Source: Sphingobacterium hotanense (GTDB lineage: Bacteria > Bacteroidota > Bacteroidia > Sphingobacteriales > Sphingobacteriaceae). From it: DNA of 64,000 nucleotides. Shown in pieces: positions 61,851 to 64,000 of the stretch; position 1 is the stretch's first letter, and each line of letters begins with the position of its first letter. The position numbers and the translations under genes are program-made. The stretch lies in the NCBI RefSeq assembly GCF_008274825.1, contig NZ_CP030848.1, positions 1,674,001 to 1,738,000 on the forward strand, in the 5' to 3' direction. The notes under the pieces are model-generated. The model was not told the DNA's origin. It was given only the letters and a program-made list of their open reading frames with translations, and searched no databases.

Positions 61851-63806
61851 ATGGATATGATGACAACAGCTATAATAAATACAATATCTAGGATGTTTTA
61901 TTTATTGCTAACCCTACTATTTAGCAGCTCTATCTTTTCGTCCTGCTCCAAGGATCAATATGTCGACTATTCTCAAACTTCAAAACTTAGTATAGCAGTC
62001 GCTGGAGTTGTAGAAACGAAAGATGCTTATGATCTGTCTAAAGCTGTAAATGGGGGCAGGGGTGGACTCTCCTCGAACTCAAACAATAATGACCAATCAT
62101 TCGCGGTTGACGAATTTACGGTAGAAATCAATTCCCAAACAACATCTGACACTGAACAGATCAATCTTTCTAATAGACTAAGCAGCACACAGAATAGTCC
62201 ATCTATCCATGGAAATTCGAGGGCAGCGGTTGTTGGGATGGAAAATGACGTCAAATATCGTATCCTGCTCTTTAATCTATCGACGAAGAAATTTGAACGT
62301 TCTGAGATTGCAACTGCGGGGACACTTCTAGAAATTGATGTGTATAAAGGCCAGGAATATGAGTGGTATGCTTACTCCTACAATACGGCAGATCACATAA
62401 TCGCTCCAGATATCAATAATCCGCAGGTAGAGTCTAAGACAGATCGCCCATTGTTGTACGCAAATGGGACTGTAACAGCCAACGATGTAGGGTCGACCCC
62501 CATCAATATCAATTTTCAGCACCAATTAGCGCAAATTAAAGTTGAGGTGGATACCAGGGACGTTTATGGTGATATTGAAGAATTAGCAGCCGTATTTAAT
62601 GCGAATTATGTCAAAACGGGGAACTTTAATATTCGTACGGGTGCATTTGAGGGGAATCTTGCAGAAGTTTCAGTCGGACAACTGAGTTTTATCACTACTG
62701 AACCCAATAATAATCGGGTTAAAGCTGCTCGCTATTACACTGCTGACGTTACGCTAAATGCGTATCAGGTAAAATTTATTAAGTTAGATATCAAGCTTCC
62801 GAATGGAGCCATTGAATCTCTTGCTTCCAAATTTCCAGACGGCGGAATTGTAACATTCGATAATTACGTAGGTTCAAGCAAAGGGAAGATTTTAGCGGGA
62901 AATCTTAAAATGTGGACCGTATTTCCTCAAAAATCTATACTGCATGTCGAAACCTATGAACACTATGTTACGGCGGCCTATAATACAAAAGTTGCTTCAG
63001 GTGCATTTATCAACAATCCTTTAAATTTTGGACCAAAGAGTAATTATTTTAGAATTGCAGGATTTACACATACAAAAATCAATGCCGCTGCGGGAAAACT
63101 TGCAGATGCTCTTGCCGATCCATTGAATTATCCAGATATCATTATCGCATGTATGGAGCCCAAATTTAATGATACGGACTACACTGCCTTAAGAAAATAC
63201 TTGGATAAGGGCGGTGCTGTATTCCTTATGATCGAAGAAACTGGTACAACGCACAATCAAGCGGCTTTAACCTTTTTTCAAAACCTATTCGGAAGTGGAA
63301 TATCATTAGCCGAACATGATGCTGGAGGCGCTGTTTATACCATGACGGATCAATTTCAGGAATATCTAAGTTGGCCTTTTGGAGATGCCAGAGGAACGAA
63401 TTGGGGACAGCACGACTCAAAAACGCTGTATGTTAGTGGTCTTCCTCTGAGCGATATAGATATTTATAGCACAAGCTCACGAAACTTCGCACCACAAGAT
63501 GGCGCAACCATGTTTAGACATAAAACGAAGAATTTCGTTTTCGTTGGAGATACCTATTTTTTAGCCAATTCTGCAAGAAACTATCAGTGGGGCTATAACT
63601 ATAAAAAGCCATTTGTTACCTCCGGTGCAAATTCCAGTGACTTTCCAATCGCCCATACAAAATATGGCGTAAAAAGTAGCGTAGGCTCCTTAGACTATCC
63701 GATGTCAGCAGGATCATGGCAGGTTGAAAATTCCATGATCTTCGGAAATATCTTTTCGCAACTTGTTGCAACCTCCCATTATATGGGGATAGACAGAACT
63801 CCTTAG
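61851..63806 (+). CDS. Fimbrillin-like lipoprotein with GATase-like C-terminal region (copy 3)
   Basis: This 651-residue lipoprotein has Cys32 in IFSSC. The N-terminal half is fimbrillin/Mfa-like: KLSIAVAGVVETKDAYDLS, YRILLFNLSTKKFE, GQEYEWYAYSYN, and INFQHQLAQIKVEVDTRDV, which correspond in order to segments of the lipoproteins at 340 and 41412. The C-terminal ~250 residues differ. They contain DIIIACMEPKFNDTDYTALR, KYLDKGGAVFLMIEE and FVFVGDTYFLAN, a pattern that suggests a GATase/ThuA-like or DUF4350-like alpha/beta domain in place of the FISUMP-like end. The frame is open further upstream to 61716 but overlaps the peptide gene; the ATG at 61851 gives the signal peptide. A terminator follows. 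Confidence 0.8.
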   Translation: MDMMTTAIINTISRMFYLLLTLLFSSSIFSSCSKDQYVDYSQTSKLSIAVAGVVETKDAYDLSKAVNGGRGGLSSNSNNNDQSFAVDEFTVEINSQTTSDTEQINLSNRLSSTQNSPSIHGNSRAAVVGMENDVKYRILLFNLSTKKFERSEIATAGTLLEIDVYKGQEYEWYAYSYNTADHIIAPDINNPQVESKTDRPLLYANGTVTANDVGSTPININFQHQLAQIKVEVDTRDVYGDIEELAAVFNANYVKTGNFNIRTGAFEGNLAEVSVGQLSFITTEPNNNRVKAARYYTADVTLNAYQVKFIKLDIKLPNGAIESLASKFPDGGIVTFDNYVGSSKGKILAGNLKMWTVFPQKSILHVETYEHYVTAAYNTKVASGAFINNPLNFGPKSNYFRIAGFTHTKINAAAGKLADALADPLNYPDIIIACMEPKFNDTDYTALRKYLDKGGAVFLMIEETGTTHNQAALTFFQNLFGSGISLAEHDAGGAVYTMTDQFQEYLSWPFGDARGTNWGQHDSKTLYVSGLPLSDIDIYSTSSRNFAPQDGATMFRHKTKNFVFVGDTYFLANSARNYQWGYNYKKPFVTSGANSSDFPIAHTKYGVKSSVGSLDYPMSAGSWQVENSMIFGNIFSQLVATSHYMGIDRTP

Positions 63807-63826
63807 TCTATCGTGTGTTAGTGTGT

Positions 63827-63857
63827 AGCTAGCGTAGGACCTAATCCTGCGCTAGCT
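63827..63857 (+). terminator. Intrinsic terminator after the third lipoprotein gene
   Basis: AGCTAGCG with TAGGA pairs with TCCT-G-CGCTAGCT (one internal mismatch) around a short loop, followed by TTCGTTTTT. It lies about 20 bp after the stop codon. Confidence 0.82.
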
Positions 63858-63929
63858 TTCGTTTTTACTGTCTATTTGACAAGCATAATGCGATTTTAAT
63901 TCGCAAAAAACCTTGTAAAAAGGCATCAA

Positions 63930-64000
63930 ATGATACAATTTAATCCCTCTCAACCTAATCTATCTTGTCATTTCAATAATCATATGGGACACAGGAGCTG
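63930..64000 (+). other. Possible start of a gene running off the window
   Basis: An open frame starts at the ATG at 63930 (MIQFNPSQPNL) and stays open to the last base. It has 23 codons only, so it cannot be told from chance. The region 63858-63929 shows nothing else. Confidence 0.2.

Overview
The window looks like chromosomal DNA of a Bacteroidota bacterium, probably a Sphingobacterium- or Pedobacter-like member of the Sphingobacteriaceae. The reasons are two SusC/SusD pairs, a hybrid two-component regulator, many Bacteroidota-type lipoproteins and signal peptides, promoter elements resembling TAnnTTTG, and weak A-rich ribosome binding sites. The genus is an inference. No tRNA, rRNA, CRISPR array, transposase or phage gene was seen.

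Layout. (1) 1-2480: a cluster of short inverted and direct repeats, then on the minus strand a 55-residue peptide gene and a fimbrillin-like lipoprotein gene, behind a candidate promoter with a CRP-like palindrome. (2) 2750-7800: a divergent regulator pair, a hybrid histidine kinase/AraC protein and a GntR protein with a sugar-binding-like C-terminal half. (3) 7991-41347: a large polysaccharide utilisation locus aimed at rhamnogalacturonan I, the pectin backbone of alternating galacturonate and rhamnose. It encodes GH28 (two), PL11, CE12 (two), a sulfatase, GH105 (three), GH2, GH106, a DUF4450-type protein, another putative six-hairpin glycosidase and two SusC/SusD pairs. Terminators after 26339 and 41347 divide it. 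(4) 41412-43414 (minus): a paralogue of the peptide/lipoprotein pair. (5) 43953-52799: a CE12-GH105 fusion followed by uxaB, uxaA, uxaC and a GapN-like aldehyde dehydrogenase. (6) 53208-61414: a LacI regulator, an AraC regulator, an acyl-CoA dehydrogenase family protein, a small lipoprotein, an outer-membrane barrel, a flavin oxidoreductase and a membrane-bound HTH regulator, with three copies of a hairpin repeat between them. (7) 61646-63806: a third peptide/lipoprotein pair.

How the genes would work together (inference from family knowledge): CE12 esterases remove acetyl groups, PL11 and GH28 cut the backbone, SusC/SusD import oligosaccharides, and GH105, GH106, GH2 and GH28 finish them in the periplasm. 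Galacturonate is isomerised by UxaC, reduced by UxaB and dehydrated by UxaA to 2-keto-3-deoxygluconate. The GapN-like enzyme may oxidise the glyceraldehyde-3-phosphate that arises later. KdgK, KdgA, KduI/KduD and rhamnose catabolism genes are not in the window.

The least explained element is the recurring pair of a short peptide (core EMEESIATSSATV, with small changes) and a fimbrillin-like lipoprotein. It occurs three times, and two copies flank the pectin locus. The peptides are too short for most gene callers. Several starts given here use an internal ATG in place of an upstream TTG.
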